From: Pyrus communis
Lineage: Eukaryota > Streptophyta > Magnoliopsida > Rosales > Rosaceae
Reading direction: 5' to 3'
Assembly (NCBI RefSeq): GCF_963583255.1
Contig: NC_084808.1
Span: forward strand, 28,042,300 to 28,106,299
DNA length: 64,000 bases
Position 1 is the first letter of the stretch. Each line of letters starts with the position of its first letter. The translations under genes were made by a program, and so were the position numbers. Under the pieces are notes generated by a model. It saw only the letters and a list, made by a program, of their open reading frames with translations, was not told where the DNA came from and searched no databases. Positions 51,257-61,691 of the stretch are shown one piece after another.

Positions 51257-52223
51257 CTGCACCGTTGTTAAATCTATTTCAGGAACTGAACTGAAAACAT
51301 TACAGACATGCTCAACTACAGGAAGCCACAATTTTTACCTTTCTCTGTTATTACTACATCTTTATTTATTTATTTTCTTTAAAATTGAAGTCTTTTTAAA
51401 CTTTTCGTTAGTTTTCTTAAAAATTAAAAGGGTTCGAAGCTTATCGTTTTTTCAGCCCAAAAATTGAAGCTTAAGATAAAACGGTGATCCATATCGTATC
51501 ACTAGAAACTGGGCCACCTTTGATAAACTAGCCCCGTCTACGAAGTTGGGCTGCAATGTTACCTCAAGTGGACCAAATATGATTTTTTTTTTTTTTTTTT
51601 TTATTTTTTTAGAAAAGCTCAAATATTTTTTATTGGCATAGTAGTTTGAATATTCGCTACATGAATTGTGGATTAAAACTTATTATTATAAAGAGTAGTG
51701 CTATATTTAGAGGCATAGCTCACTAATGCATATGCGTATTATCTTTATTAGAAATATGATATAAATAGATTGTAAGAATAATCTTTTTGAATGCCTATTA
51801 AGTACCCGGACGCTTTCGTTGTTTATGATGCAGTCTATGACATTGTTTAGTAATTTCGAGCCACTCCTACACCTTAGTCTGGAATCTTTCACATACGTAT
51901 AGTACCGCTCAAGCGCTTACTGATATTATATTAAGAACAAACATGCTAATTAACTAATTGATCTGAGTGAGGAAGAATCGATTCAGTGCGAGAAGGAGGG
52001 CAATACGATTTGTTCAAGGCCCAATGAGTTTTTGTTCTGGGATTTCTTCCATCCATCTGAGCATGCTTAAGGATCATATCCCAGGCATTGCGGGCTGGCA
52101 AGAAATCTCGAATTAGACCGCGTAGGTCATCTCTAATCGAATCAGAGTCAAAGGGTTCCTTTAACCTTATAGTACTGCAATAAATTATATTTTAATGAAC
52201 AATGTCAGATCATATTTTATATC
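51257..52223. other. Intergenic, no gene seen
   Basis: AT-rich, with a T tract at about 51582-51602. No gene or element boundary was recognised. The N-terminal exons expected for the TTC5-like locus are not here. Confidence 0.55.
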
Positions 52224-52986
52224 ATCTCCAACCGAGGGAGCTAAAGGGTCATAGGCTAAACATAGTTGTTTGACTAAAAAACAATCTCCAACCAAAAGGG
52301 CCAAAGAGTCATAGGTCAAACATAATTTATTATTTTAATTGAATTAATATGGTTAATTAAATTAAACTACCATATTAAAATAAGATTTTTTGACATATTT
52401 TGAGTGCCACTTATCGCTAAATGAATAAGCATTCGGATTTCTTATCTTTATGTAATCTCAATAATTTTTTGGATAGGATTTCAAGTGACATGTGTCGCTA
52501 ACGTGAGTAACTCTCCAGATTTCTTATCTTTATGTAATCTCAATAATTTTTCGGATAGGATTTCGAGTGACACATATCGCTAAAGTGAATAACCCTAAAG
52601 TGAAAAATATGTGAGAAATGGTATAGGAATGACTTAGGTATTTATAGGAAAAAAAATTAGATTTTTTTTTTTTAAATTCGTCCAATTTTTTTTTTCAAAT
52701 TCCAACGGTAACCTCACGGCAGCAGGACGTCAAGTAACCGTTGGCATTCAAAGAGGGTTGGCAACATGTCAAGCTTAACATTCTAGTACTGGAGGGCTGA
52801 CAAAATGTCAAGCTTGACATTCTGGCGCTAGAGGGCTGGTTGGAAATGGCCAGCCTACTAGCCTGATTTGGGGGTTTTGGCCCAGTGGGGCCCACAAGCC
52901 CTTTGCTCTAGCTTTCGGTTGGAGACAATTTTCGTGTCATTCTAAACTACTTTTAACCCTTTGACCGGGCCGATTGGAGATTGCCT
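52224..52986. mobile_element. Non-autonomous TIR element (family shared with 12385)
   Basis: The left end is atctccaaccgagggagct; the right end, reverse-complemented, is ggcaatctccaatcggcc. A further left-type copy (aatctccaaccaaaagggcc) lies at about 52285 and a right-type copy (reverse complement gtctccaaccgaaagct) at about 52910. The terminal parts are therefore themselves duplicated. The body contains two related caagcttracattctrg phrases (52770-52830). No coding capacity. The superfamily was not determined because I could not define a target duplication. Confidence 0.6.
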
Positions 52987-54385
52987 TAATTTGAAAACTC
53001 TAGTCAACATCACCCTCTCTCTTGTTTGATCGTAGCCCTTGATCATGAGTAAACTAATTGCAAACTCTAGTGATGGTTCAACACAATCTTATAATTTTGA
53101 GAAATTTTCACGGTTCGACTCCTAGTCATGCCCATAATATAACGTTATTGGTCCATTCTAATTCATGTTCGGGTCAATCTAATTCATTTTATATATCTCA
53201 AATCATATTAACATATTAACGTATTAAATCTCCAGATAAAATAGAAGTCACTTCTTCAAGCCAAATAAGAGAGACATTTTTCAAGTCATACGCACTAAAA
53301 GTAATTAAATTTAGTATAATTATCTGTTATTTTTTATATTAATCAATTAAATACAAAACAACATATGCAAACCGCAATATTATAAATACATATTAAAGTT
53401 CAAACGTAAATTTGACGAGGACATGCTACCAAATTAATACTAAGTACTAGTAGCTAGTGTACCGTACGCATGATTGGTTGGGGGGTTTTTGTTAGGAGGA
53501 CAACTGGAGAAGAACGACGGTTGTCCACATTTTCCGGATCCGAATGAGATTAGTTAGGAATTTCACTATACTCATGACCACGATCAAACAGATTCACAAC
53601 TTATAAAGTTTCGAACTCAGGACCTTCCGTTTTATCTTTTAGATAACTGTTGTTCGCACTTTGTCATTAGACCACTTGTTGTGATTGATTGATTGGTTTG
53701 GTTGGTTAAACATAGTTCACTCACTAAATTTTCAGTTGAAAATCCACTATAAAAGTTAGTAAATAGAGAGAGAAAATTGGTGGGGGATCGATTGGATTGA
53801 TTATTATTAGGGATGGGATTAGGATAGGGTGTCGGACGTTGATTAAGAAATGACACCTTGCTTATCCGTATTACCCGAATACTGTATGATCCCATTTGAT
53901 TCATGACAAAAACACCTTCTCAACCGTGTTGGGCGTGGTGTGTGTGAAACCCACCGACAAATAATATTGTCAACAATGTGAACGCCCCGGACATTCCAAC
54001 TTTATGCATATACTAATAATATGGTATTTGATACTAATAATATGGTATTTGATGTTTTAACACAAGTTATAATAGGAAGGGGGGAATTTGACCCAAGAGC
54101 CGTAAAAAGATAAATGTTCTTAATCATTTGAGTTATAAATTTATTACATAATTGAAAACACTTAGCCCTACAATCAAGGTCATGTGTTTGAGTTGAAGCT
54201 CCCCTCTTTTAACTATATACTTGAAATGGTCTTATTTTCACACCGCATGTTTTAGCTTTTTATTCACTCATCTTTCTTTATAGTCGTCTGATTAAATAAA
54301 TCAAACGGAAATAATATGCATAATTAAACACAAGTGTGTAAAAAAAAACACACACATACAAAATGTGTGGAAATCATTTCCTTGC
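52987..54385. other. Intergenic, no gene seen
   Basis: AT-rich. A short tandem duplication of actaataatatggtatttga occurs at about 54011-54051. No gene. Confidence 0.55.
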
Positions 54386-54591
54386 TTGGTTTGGTATTGC
54401 TGTGCTTTGAAGAAAAAAAAACTATTTCTGTTGTGCTGTGAGAATAAGCTCATTTTTACTGTTTCACGTTATCAGCTTTTTTCATACAAAATTGTGAAAA
54501 TAAGTTGTTTTTAAATGTTTACCAAACACCTTTTTGAGATCAGTTTTTTTTTATACCTACTTTTTATAAAAGCACCTCAGTGTCAAACCAA
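54386..54591. mobile_element. MITE with about 23-bp inverted termini
   Basis: The left end is TTGGTTTGGTATTGCTGTGC and the right end, reverse-complemented, is TTGGTTTGACACTGAGGTGC; both continue with TTT. 206 bp, AT-rich interior, non-coding. The target duplication is unclear. A common type in plant intergenic DNA. Confidence 0.7.
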
Positions 54592-54773
54592 TACTTAGGA
54601 TCACAAAGAAAAATTTAAACTTTTTTTCATCCATGCATGAAATCCATCATCAAGAAGTAACTTAAACAATGTAATTTGGAAGAAATTAATAGGCAATTTC
54701 TTCACGTAAAAAATGAAAAACGAGTAAATAAATCTCCAAAGGACAAAAGAGTGGACCAATGAGATTTGGAACC

Positions 54774-54980
54774 AATCCGGATTTAAATTGTAAAGATATT
54801 AGGGATCTTCACATCTTAATCATTCATCGTGTATCGTACGGTCAAAAATTATTTCTTTTTTTATTTAAAATTAAAAATAAATAATATCTGACGAAAATTG
54901 ACCACGCAATGTATCATGAAAGATTAAAATGTGAAGATCCCTAAGATTCCTACAAAAAGAATCTAGGAAGAATCCTCTAC
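54774..54980. repeat. Fold-back MITE, copy 4
   Basis: It starts near tattagggatcttcacatct and ends aatgtgaagatccctaaga, so the arms pair along much of their length. The central cores are cattcatcgtgtatcgtacg and its partner. Same family as 7786, 8199 and 27130. Confidence 0.7.
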
Positions 54981-56046
54981 CGGACAAATGGACGACGCAT
55001 TAGACTCTGTCGTTTCCAATGATCAGGGTGATAAACTGGGTCCTTGGTCCGCGTTGAACAACTCCAGTTGGGGTGGGCCCAGAAGCAACCCACGAAAACG
55101 ACATCCATAAAAAATTGACTTCGAATTTTCCCGAAAGCTTCTAGTAAACAGTCGGGTGGAGCGAGTCCGGTGAATCACCACCATAGCTGGAATTCGGAAG
55201 GTCATAATTGGGTCCCACACGCAATTCACAGCGAAAATTCACATGACAAACAGGAGACGGAAACCGGAAGACAACAAAGGTTTGAAACACATGCTCCTTC
55301 GCCTCCTTTTCCCAACTTTTAATTTTCATCCCAAACGCGCATTTTCTTTCTTTTTTTTATTTTCGCCCCTTGTCTTTTTTTCGTTCCAATTTCATTTTTA
55401 AACTTCAAAAGTGTGCCTAATAAGAACTTAAAATAGGTTTCGTTACAAAAATTGGCTGAATGAAAAATAAATGCATTTTGAAGGGCATTTTAAAAACTTC
55501 TCGACTATGATCAAAATGCTCCACATCTACAACTAGGCGTTTATTTTTTACAGAATATACAAAAACTTTGACACACACAATGCTACCAATCTCTCTATCG
55601 CTGTTTTTTCCATTTGGTAAAATTAAAATTCTACCATAAAACCGATGAGCAATATCAAAAGTAGCTCAAGATCATATAAGTCTTTAGCTAAACTTATCTC
55701 TCACTGATGTGGGATAAACTCTCCACGCATCATCAACTCTCAACACCCTTTACAATTGACATCACCATATTGTACGTGTTTAAAACATTTGGCAAGTTTA
55801 AAAACTAAATTTGGACAAAAGAATTATTCGAGGAGCAAAGTGAAACAACCACTAAAAATCAAGGAGCAAATTTATAATCAAGTATTTTTGGTAAAGTACC
55901 AAACAAGTAGCACCACACGCCACTTCCAACCCTAATTTTTTAGCACACATGATATAATTTTTTATTTTTATTATTTTATATAAAAACGAGTGTTTGTCTT
56001 TATAATATTAGAAATATTCCGACTTTGATTGACTCTCTCTCCCCTG
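54981..56046. other. Upstream region of the DUF4228 gene
   Basis: About 1 kb without a gene. It holds T-rich stretches and, near 55700, a ctgatgtgggataaactctc phrase reminiscent of LTR ends, which I could not extend to an element. Confidence 0.45.
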
Positions 56047-56054
56047 TATAAAAA
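56047..56054 (+). promoter_or_regulatory. TATA box of the DUF4228 gene
   Basis: TATAAAAA follows a CT-rich stretch (ctctctctcccctg) and lies 136 bp before the ATG. It fits a transcription start near 56080 and a leader with a long CT tract. Confidence 0.75.
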
Positions 56055-56123
56055 CCCCGCACAACCTTTTCTCACAAACCAACCGACCCTCTAACCAAAT
56101 TCCAATTCAAAGTCTACGTTCGG

Positions 56124-56125
<2 letters not shown>

Positions 56126-56172
<47 letters not shown>
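56126..56172. repeat. (TC)n microsatellite in the 5' leader
   Basis: About 23 TC units end 10 bp before the ATG of the DUF4228 gene, so the tract is within the transcribed leader if the TATA box is used. Confidence 0.95.
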
Positions 56173-56173
<1 letters not shown>

Positions 56174-56182
56174 GACTCTCAA

Positions 56183-56752
56183 ATGGGAAACTACATCTCA
56201 TGCACTTTGGCCACGCCTATGATCAAGAGCTCCAAATCAGCGAGGGTGATCTTCCCCAACGGCGACGTTCGGCATTTCCGGGAGATGGTTAAGGCGGCGG
56301 AGCTCATGCTGGAGTGTCCCAACACCTTCTTGGCCAACTCGAGGTCTCTCCACATCGGCAGGAGGTTCTCCGCCCTCAGCGCCGACGAGGAGTTGGAGTT
56401 TGGGAACGTGTACATCATGTTTCCAATGAGGAGGCTCAGTTCCATAGTCACGGCGGCTGACATGGCGGTGTTCTTCATGGCGGCCAACTCCGCCTCCAAG
56501 CGTATATCATGCGGACAGGTTAGGATCTTGCCGGAGAGTGCCAGTGGAGGAGGAGAAATGGGCGCGGTGGAAAGTGGGAAAGAAAATCTTGGTGATCAAG
56601 ATCATGAAGGTGATCATCAAGGTCCATTGCGGCTGAGCTTGGACGGAGTAGAGGGGTTGCAAGTGGCGGAGTTTCAGTACAGATTAGCTGCGTGTAGGTC
56701 AAGGAAACCGGTGTTGGAAACCATCAAAGAAGAGCAGATTTGTTCTAGATAA
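56183..56752 (+). CDS. DUF4228 (PADRE) domain protein
   Basis: A single exon of 570 bp (189 aa). It starts MGNYISC, a typical N-myristoylation context (Gly2) with a nearby Cys for palmitoylation, so attachment to the plasma membrane is likely. Family features are ARVIFPNGDVRHFREMVKAA, AELMLECPNTFLANSRSL, HIGRRFSALSADEELEFGNV and YIMFPMRRLSSIVTAADMAV. After them comes a variable Gly/Glu/Asp-rich stretch (about 115-150). The tail is FQYRLAACRSRKPVLETIKE. Members are often induced by pathogens, cold or salt, but their biochemical role is not known. A TATA box and a CT-rich leader precede it. Start, stop and length (150-220 aa in the family) are all normal. Confidence 0.92.
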   Translation: MGNYISCTLATPMIKSSKSARVIFPNGDVRHFREMVKAAELMLECPNTFLANSRSLHIGRRFSALSADEELEFGNVYIMFPMRRLSSIVTAADMAVFFMAANSASKRISCGQVRILPESASGGGEMGAVESGKENLGDQDHEGDHQGPLRLSLDGVEGLQVAEFQYRLAACRSRKPVLETIKEEQICSR

Positions 56753-57411
56753 TTATCATCATTTTTCATTTGGATTTTCATTTTTCTGGGTTTCAGTTTA
56801 TGATGTTCAGATCGTTAATACCAGATTAATATCTTATTAATTTGTATCGTAGCTGTAATGTGGTAGCTCTCAAGTGATTATTTTTTCAAAGAGAAAGACA
56901 AAGATAGATTTGTATTAATTTGTGACTTGGTACATAACTGCAATGTGAAAGGTAAAGCAAGGAACACGGTTGGTGGAGTGGAACACCAAGTCAGATCTTA
57001 TAAATTTTTACTCTGTAAATAAATAAATAAATAAATAAATTCAGATCATATTAAATATAGCAGAGTAATTAAATATAAATTTTATTTCAAATTTGAGCAT
57101 AATCAAGTTAGGTAAGGTGCACTTTCGCTTATCACCTTCAAGTAGCAATAATGCTCAATACCTAATATATTTTTATTAGATGAGTTTAAATTTTGAGGTT
57201 GGTGATTTATCCACTACACAGATCTTTAAATTCACCGTATTTATTACCATTAGTTGAGTTTGTTATTGAGATTTGTGATATATCTACTACACATATTTTA
57301 AAATTTAAACTCATTAAGCAATGAAAAATAGGATGTGAGCAAAAGTATTCTTAAGTTATGTAAGACAAATTAGACAATATGTTTTCTTCTGCACTCAAAT
57401 TGAACCACCGG
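56753..57411. other. 3' region and intergenic DNA
   Basis: 3' UTR of the DUF4228 gene, then AT-rich DNA with a (TAAA)n microsatellite at 57016-57040. No gene. Confidence 0.6.
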
Positions 57412-57587
57412 TCACTTAGTATTACGGTCTAGTAGTATTCATCTTCAGTTGTAAGTAAGAGGTCTTAGGTTCGATTCTTGTCAAAGGTGAATTTGAACCA
57501 TATTATTATGGCCCGCTCATTGAAAGGCTTAGTCCACTCATCCATCATCTTAATTTAGATAATATCGCTTGTTTAAAAAAAAAAAAT
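57412..57587 (+). mobile_element. tRNA-derived SINE-like copy 1
   Basis: An A-box-like region (tctagtagtattc) and a B box (GGTTCGATTC at about 57470) are spaced as in an internal polymerase III promoter. The copy ends in an A run (57574-57586). The body matches copy 2 over about 140 bp. Confidence 0.6.
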
Positions 57588-57620
57588 TGAACAAAGGTCT
57601 CCAAAGAACAGGAAATCTTG

Positions 57621-57765
57621 CCATTTAGTACTACGATTTAGTGGTATTCCTCTTCACTTGTAAGTGAGAACTCTTATGTTCAATTCTCGCCAAAGAGGAA
57701 TTTGAACCATATTATTGTTAGCCTATTGTGAGGCTAAGCTCCATTTCCCCTTAATTTAGATAATC
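57621..57765 (+). mobile_element. tRNA-derived SINE-like copy 2
   Basis: Same orientation as copy 1 and 34 bp after it. A-box-like atttagtggtattc; the B box is mutated (gttcaattctc). It shares tttgaaccatattattg and ccttaatttagataat. The A tail is reduced. Confidence 0.6.
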
Positions 57766-59940
57766 TTATAATTATGAAGAAAGAGAAAGAACAAGTTATT
57801 GTAAAGAAAGAAAACGAAAATTATGTGTTAATTAACAAAAATGTTGCTATTTAAATATACAAACTAATACATATATTGATGCACAATTGGAACAACGTAA
57901 AATGTTTGGTTTGTGACATTTGCTCGGTTGCTTTAGTTACCTAGTGAGGATAATATGTGAAGAGATAGAGATATATAGAGAAGCGAACACAAGATATACG
58001 TAGTGATGTAGGAGAAGCCAAGAGTTTTCGAGAAGACGAGGGATAGATAACCTGAGAATCACTCAATCAAGGATAACGGAGTTAGCTCACGTCGCTAATC
58101 GTAGATTCACTCACACGACCAAGCCAAATACTTGATTGGGGAAGGATAAATCATTCGCTTCAATTGCACAAAGAAAAATATATTTTAAGTCATTCAACTC
58201 CAGCAATGGCTTATAATACATCAATATTTAAAGGAACTAAAGATAAAGAAGCATAAATAGACCACAACTTCCTAAGAAACTCTCTAAAAATGACTTAACA
58301 AGTTCCTATGTCATTACAATAAATTACAATGCCTTTATTATTTGAATTTCCAATGCCAACGAGAAGTTTTCAATTTGTTTTTTTTTTAAGCCTTGGCTCC
58401 CGCATCATTCTCCTTTTCTCGAAGAAAACTTGTCCTCGAGTTTCATTTGGTCTTCCTCGATCTTTGGGATGACCTTGTAGATTTTTTCACAACAACCACA
58501 ATAGTAAAATGAAGTTCACGGTGATCAAAGTGTTCCAAGCCACAAAATATTCATGAAAAGACCATTTCCCCATTCTTTCAAACGTTGTAGGCCCTGGTTC
58601 CTTCTTTTTGATTGAAAATGACCTCCAACCACTATTCAGCATCTTAAAACCCCTTAGAATGTTCTCTGTGATAAATCTATAAATCCAACCTATCTCTAAA
58701 CCCCATTTAGTTTTGTCTTCATAACCGCAACTTATCATATGAGTGGCCTCTTTAAGCATCACTGTTAGGCTTGAGGAATGAGGGACACCACCTTGTTCCA
58801 TCCATGTTGAAGTCACAAAAATTGTAGACTGTCTAAAATTCTTTTCAAAATTCAGTTGGGACATCAGTAGCACTTTGCCATCATCCATTCCTTGTAGGTT
58901 TGAAGCATCTCCATTTGCATCATGCCTAGAGTACTTTGAAAGATCCTTGTAGCATCCAAAAGATGAATAGCAGTAACAGCTTGCCATCTGATGCATGGAA
59001 GGCTTGTTGTCATTAACTTAATTCACAAAATGATTATTGGCTTCGTCTTCATCAACGTACTCATCGTAAATTGGTGGTGAATTCCAATCGACGAAACTAA
59101 TCTCTTCAACGATGTGATCTTGAAACGGATTGATAATCATAGCCATGATCTTCAACTGCAGCGGAAAACCTGCTCTGATACCACTTGATGCAGGAGAAGC
59201 CAAGAGTTCTCGAGGAGACGAGGGATAGATAACCTGGGAATCACTCAACCAGGGATAACGGAGTTAACTCACGTCGCTAATCGTGGATTCACTCACACGA
59301 TCAAGTCAAATTCTTTATTTGGGAAGGATAAATCACTCACTTCAATTGCGCAAAGTAAAATACATTTTAATTCATTCAACTCCAGCAATGGCTTCTAATA
59401 CATCAATATTTAAAGGAACTAAAGATAAAGAAGCATAAATAGACCACAACTTCCTAAGAAACTCTCTAAAAATGACTTAACAAGTTCTTATGTCATTAAA
59501 ATAAATTACAATGCCTTTATTATTTGAATTTCCAATGCCAACGAGAAGTTTTCAATTTGTTTTTTGAGTAAAGTACAAAAAACTATTTCAACTATTGGTG
59601 TCACGACACTTTCATACTTCATCTTTTAAAATTGACAATGTCATACCTCATCTTTAGAATTCGGTCCAATGTTATACCTTCCGTTACTTGGCCATTTACT
59701 TTTTAGTTAAATGCTGACGTGGCTTGATCCGGGTCCCACTTTCTATTAAAAAAGATAAATATTATTTTTTTTTTTTAAAAAAAAAACCCAAACACCCATC
59801 TTCCCCAACCTTTTCCCCTTCCCTACAACCCCCGACCCTTTCCCTACCCACGCCAACATCTCCCCACCCAGGTCAACATCTCCCCCCCGACCCACCTTTC
59901 CCCGCCCTCCATGCAACCTAAACCCGCTAACCCGGTCTGA

Positions 59941-60264
59941 AAACCTGTACTCAAAATCTCGCTTCCCAACAAAACTGAATGGATCCAGTTCACCAACTCG
60001 AACCAGGCCGTCGTGAAGCTGATGGCGGTTCAAAAAGTGAGTTAAAACGAAGAGAAGAAGAAGCACTTCCGAGGGGCCTGACAAAGACCGTGGGACAAGT
60101 ACGCAGCGGAGATCCGGGATCCGAACCGCAGAGGCTTCCAGGTCTGGCTGGGGACATTCGACATGACGATTGAAGTAGCCAATGCTTACGATCGAGCAGC
60201 GTTCACACTCCGGGGTGCCAAAGTGATCCTCAACTTCCCGCACAACCAGCCGTCCCAACTCTGA
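59941..60264 (+). pseudogene. Captured AP2/ERF transcription-factor fragment
   Basis: On the + strand inside the MULE-like element, one frame gives KPVLKISLPNKTEWIQF, then NQAVVKLMAVQKVS, a TAA, NEEKKKHFRGA, a TGA (60079-60081), then [57 protein letters not shown] and a stop at 60262. The WLG element, the AEIRDP and the AYDRAAF(x)LRGAKAILNFP features define an AP2/ERF domain. The preceding ISLPNKTEWIQF matches the ERF5/ERF6-type region. TGA replaces the Arg codon in RGVRQRPWG, and Asp replaces the Gly after RPW. No intact protein is possible from this frame. ERF genes of this group usually lack introns, so capture of genomic DNA and of cDNA cannot be told apart. Confidence 0.85.
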
Positions 60265-61099
60265 TCTCAGACACACGCGAGCTTCCCTCGCACTCTTCAA
60301 CCACCCACATGTCTTCACCGTCGTCGTCATCTTTCTCTTCGACCAGTGCCATTTCGCTGGTCCCCATTGGCAGGTCAATGCAGTGTCACTGGAAATGTTT
60401 CGGAGAAGGGATGATCGACTGATGTACCTGCATATCCTAATCCATCTCATTTTCTCTGTTTTCCCCAATTTTGAAATCTCAAGACACTTGTGATTGCCGC
60501 CGTGAGCTCAGGCCTCTTTGTCGTTGTCGTCTGTACAAACCCTACAAATGGTTTCAAATTGCAGGCGAGGGTTTTTGGGGTGGTGCTCACGAAGGTCCTT
60601 GATGGAATTGACTTGTGAGTCGGGGAGGCGATTTTAGAGAAAAAGGGGATGGGGGAAGAAATTGCGGTCGTCATCGATGGAAAAAGGTTGAAGGAGACTG
60701 GTAAAAGGATTTAATTTAAAATTTGGGTGAAAAAGGGTTGGTGTGGGTGGAAGGGAAGGCCGGATCCCTTAGGCCATTTTTTATTTTTTTACTTTTTTAA
60801 TTTTCAATTATTAAAAAAATATATATATATTTTTTAATCCAGTTGGATTAGTGAGTGGGTCCCGTCTCTGGCCACATCAACATTTAATAGAAAAACTGAA
60901 GGAGGTCTGACATTGTCACAAATTCGTAAGATGAGGTATGACATTGTTATTTTTAAAAGATGAGGTATGAAAGTGTCGTGATGTCACATCCCAACTCGGG
61001 GTGGATCACTTCTCGAGCCCGCTCCACCACCGTAGCACGATATTGTCCGCTTTGGGCTTACCATTCCCTCATGGTTTTATTTTTAGGAACTCACAAGCA

Positions 61100-61154
61100 A
61101 CTTCCCAGTGGGTCACCCATTATGGGATTGTTCTAGCCTCCTTCTCGCTTAACT
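61100..61154 (-). promoter_or_regulatory. 5S-rRNA-like internal promoter in the Cassandra 3' LTR
   Basis: In minus-strand sense, AGTTAAGCG (A-box region, 61146-61154) is followed by ATGGGTGACCCACTGGGAAG (C-box region, about 61100-61119), as in 5S rRNA. This is the recognised polymerase III promoter of Cassandra LTRs. It is not a 5S gene. Confidence 0.88.
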
Positions 61155-61453
61155 TCAGAGTTCCTATGGAACCCGAAGCTAGTGATCTCCCAAAAGGCCT
61201 CGTGCTATGTAAGGATGAGAATATACATATAATGATCACTCCCCTGGGCGATGTGGGATGTCACAATCCACCCCCCTTAGGGGCCCGACATCCTCGTCGG
61301 CACACACGGGGCCAAGGTTAGGCTCTGATACCAATTGTCACATCCCAGCCTGGGGCGGATCACTTCCTAGGCCCACTCCACCACTGTAGCACGATATTGT
61401 CCGCTTTGAGCTTACCATTCTCTCATGGTTTTGTTTTTGGGAACTCACGAGCA

Positions 61454-61508
61454 ACTTCCCAGTGTGTCACCCATCATTGGATTGCTCTAGCCCCCTTCTC
61501 GCTTAACT
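61454..61508 (-). promoter_or_regulatory. 5S-rRNA-like internal promoter in the Cassandra 5' LTR
   Basis: Same arrangement as in the 3' LTR: AGTTAAGCG at 61500-61508 and TGGGTGACACACTGGGAAGT at 61454-61473. One base in the C-box region differs from the other LTR (ACA versus CCA). Confidence 0.88.
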
Positions 61509-61691
61509 TCAGAGTTCCTACGGAACTCGAAGCCAGTGAGCTCCCAAAAGGCCTCGTGCTAGGTAGGGATGGGAATATACATATAAAGATCACTCCCCTG
61601 GGCGATGTGGGATGTCACACGTGAGACCAATAGTTGAGGTAGTTTTTTGTAATTTACCCTTTTTTTTTTTTAAGCCTTGCCTCCTGCATCA

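Larger units (their letters stand above)
60982..61619 (-). mobile_element. Cassandra TRIM retrotransposon, complete
   Basis: Two 284-bp LTRs (60982-61265 and 61336-61619) flank an interior of only 70 bp. On the + strand each LTR starts TGTCACATCCCA and ends GGGATGTCACA. The primer-binding site TGGTATCAGAGCC (complement near 61322-61333) follows the 5' LTR after two bases. The purine tract AAGGGGGGTGGAT (complement near 61266-61278) precedes the 3' LTR. The target duplication is CGTGA at 60977-60981 and 61620-61624, exact. The LTRs carry a 5S rRNA-like domain. Cassandra has no coding region and must be mobilised by other elements. Differences between the two LTRs are few. The interior is shorter than I recall for typical copies. 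Confidence 0.95.
59566..61659. mobile_element. MULE-like TIR element carrying a gene fragment (Pack-MULE-like)
   Basis: The left terminus is GAGTAAAGTACAAAAAACTA; the right, reverse-complemented, is GGGTAAATTACAAAAAACTA. Homology continues inward for about 190 bp (cacgacactttcatac, gacaatgtcatacctcatct, gggtcccact). On the right the repeat is interrupted by Cassandra after about 40 bp; deleting Cassandra and one CGTGA restores it exactly. The element sits in the T run of an LTR: the intact LTR has 10 T after CAATTTG, while the split LTR has 6 plus 12, so 8-9 T were duplicated, consistent with a MULE target duplication. No transposase was recognised. The interior holds an AP2/ERF fragment. Confidence 0.8.
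58004..61691 (-). mobile_element. Small LTR retrotransposon lacking polymerase (TRIM/LARD-like), one LTR interrupted
   Basis: The element reads on the minus strand. The LTR at 58004-58407 is its 3' LTR. Its 5' LTR is 59186-59565 plus 61660-61691, split by the MULE-like insert. Each LTR runs TGATG...CATCA on the + strand, and the two are nearly identical over about 400 bp. Next to the 5' LTR is a primer-binding site TGGTATCAGAGC (complement at 59172-59183, initiator-Met tRNA type). Next to the 3' LTR is a purine tract (complement of 58408-58421). The target duplication is CGTAG / CGTGG (57999-58003 and 61692-61696), one mismatch. The 778-bp interior has two short frames (one beginning MAMIINPFQDHIVEEISFVD, stop at 59018) but no recognisable gag, protease, integrase or reverse transcriptase. 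Confidence 0.88.

Noticed and set aside
59746..60468. A 240-residue minus-strand frame in the MULE-like element
   Set aside because: It is antisense to the AP2/ERF fragment, whose plus-strand homology explains the sequence.
61085..61205. A 5S rRNA gene
   Set aside because: The 5S-like stretch occurs twice, only inside LTRs with primer-binding site and purine tract; it is the Cassandra promoter domain, not an rRNA gene.
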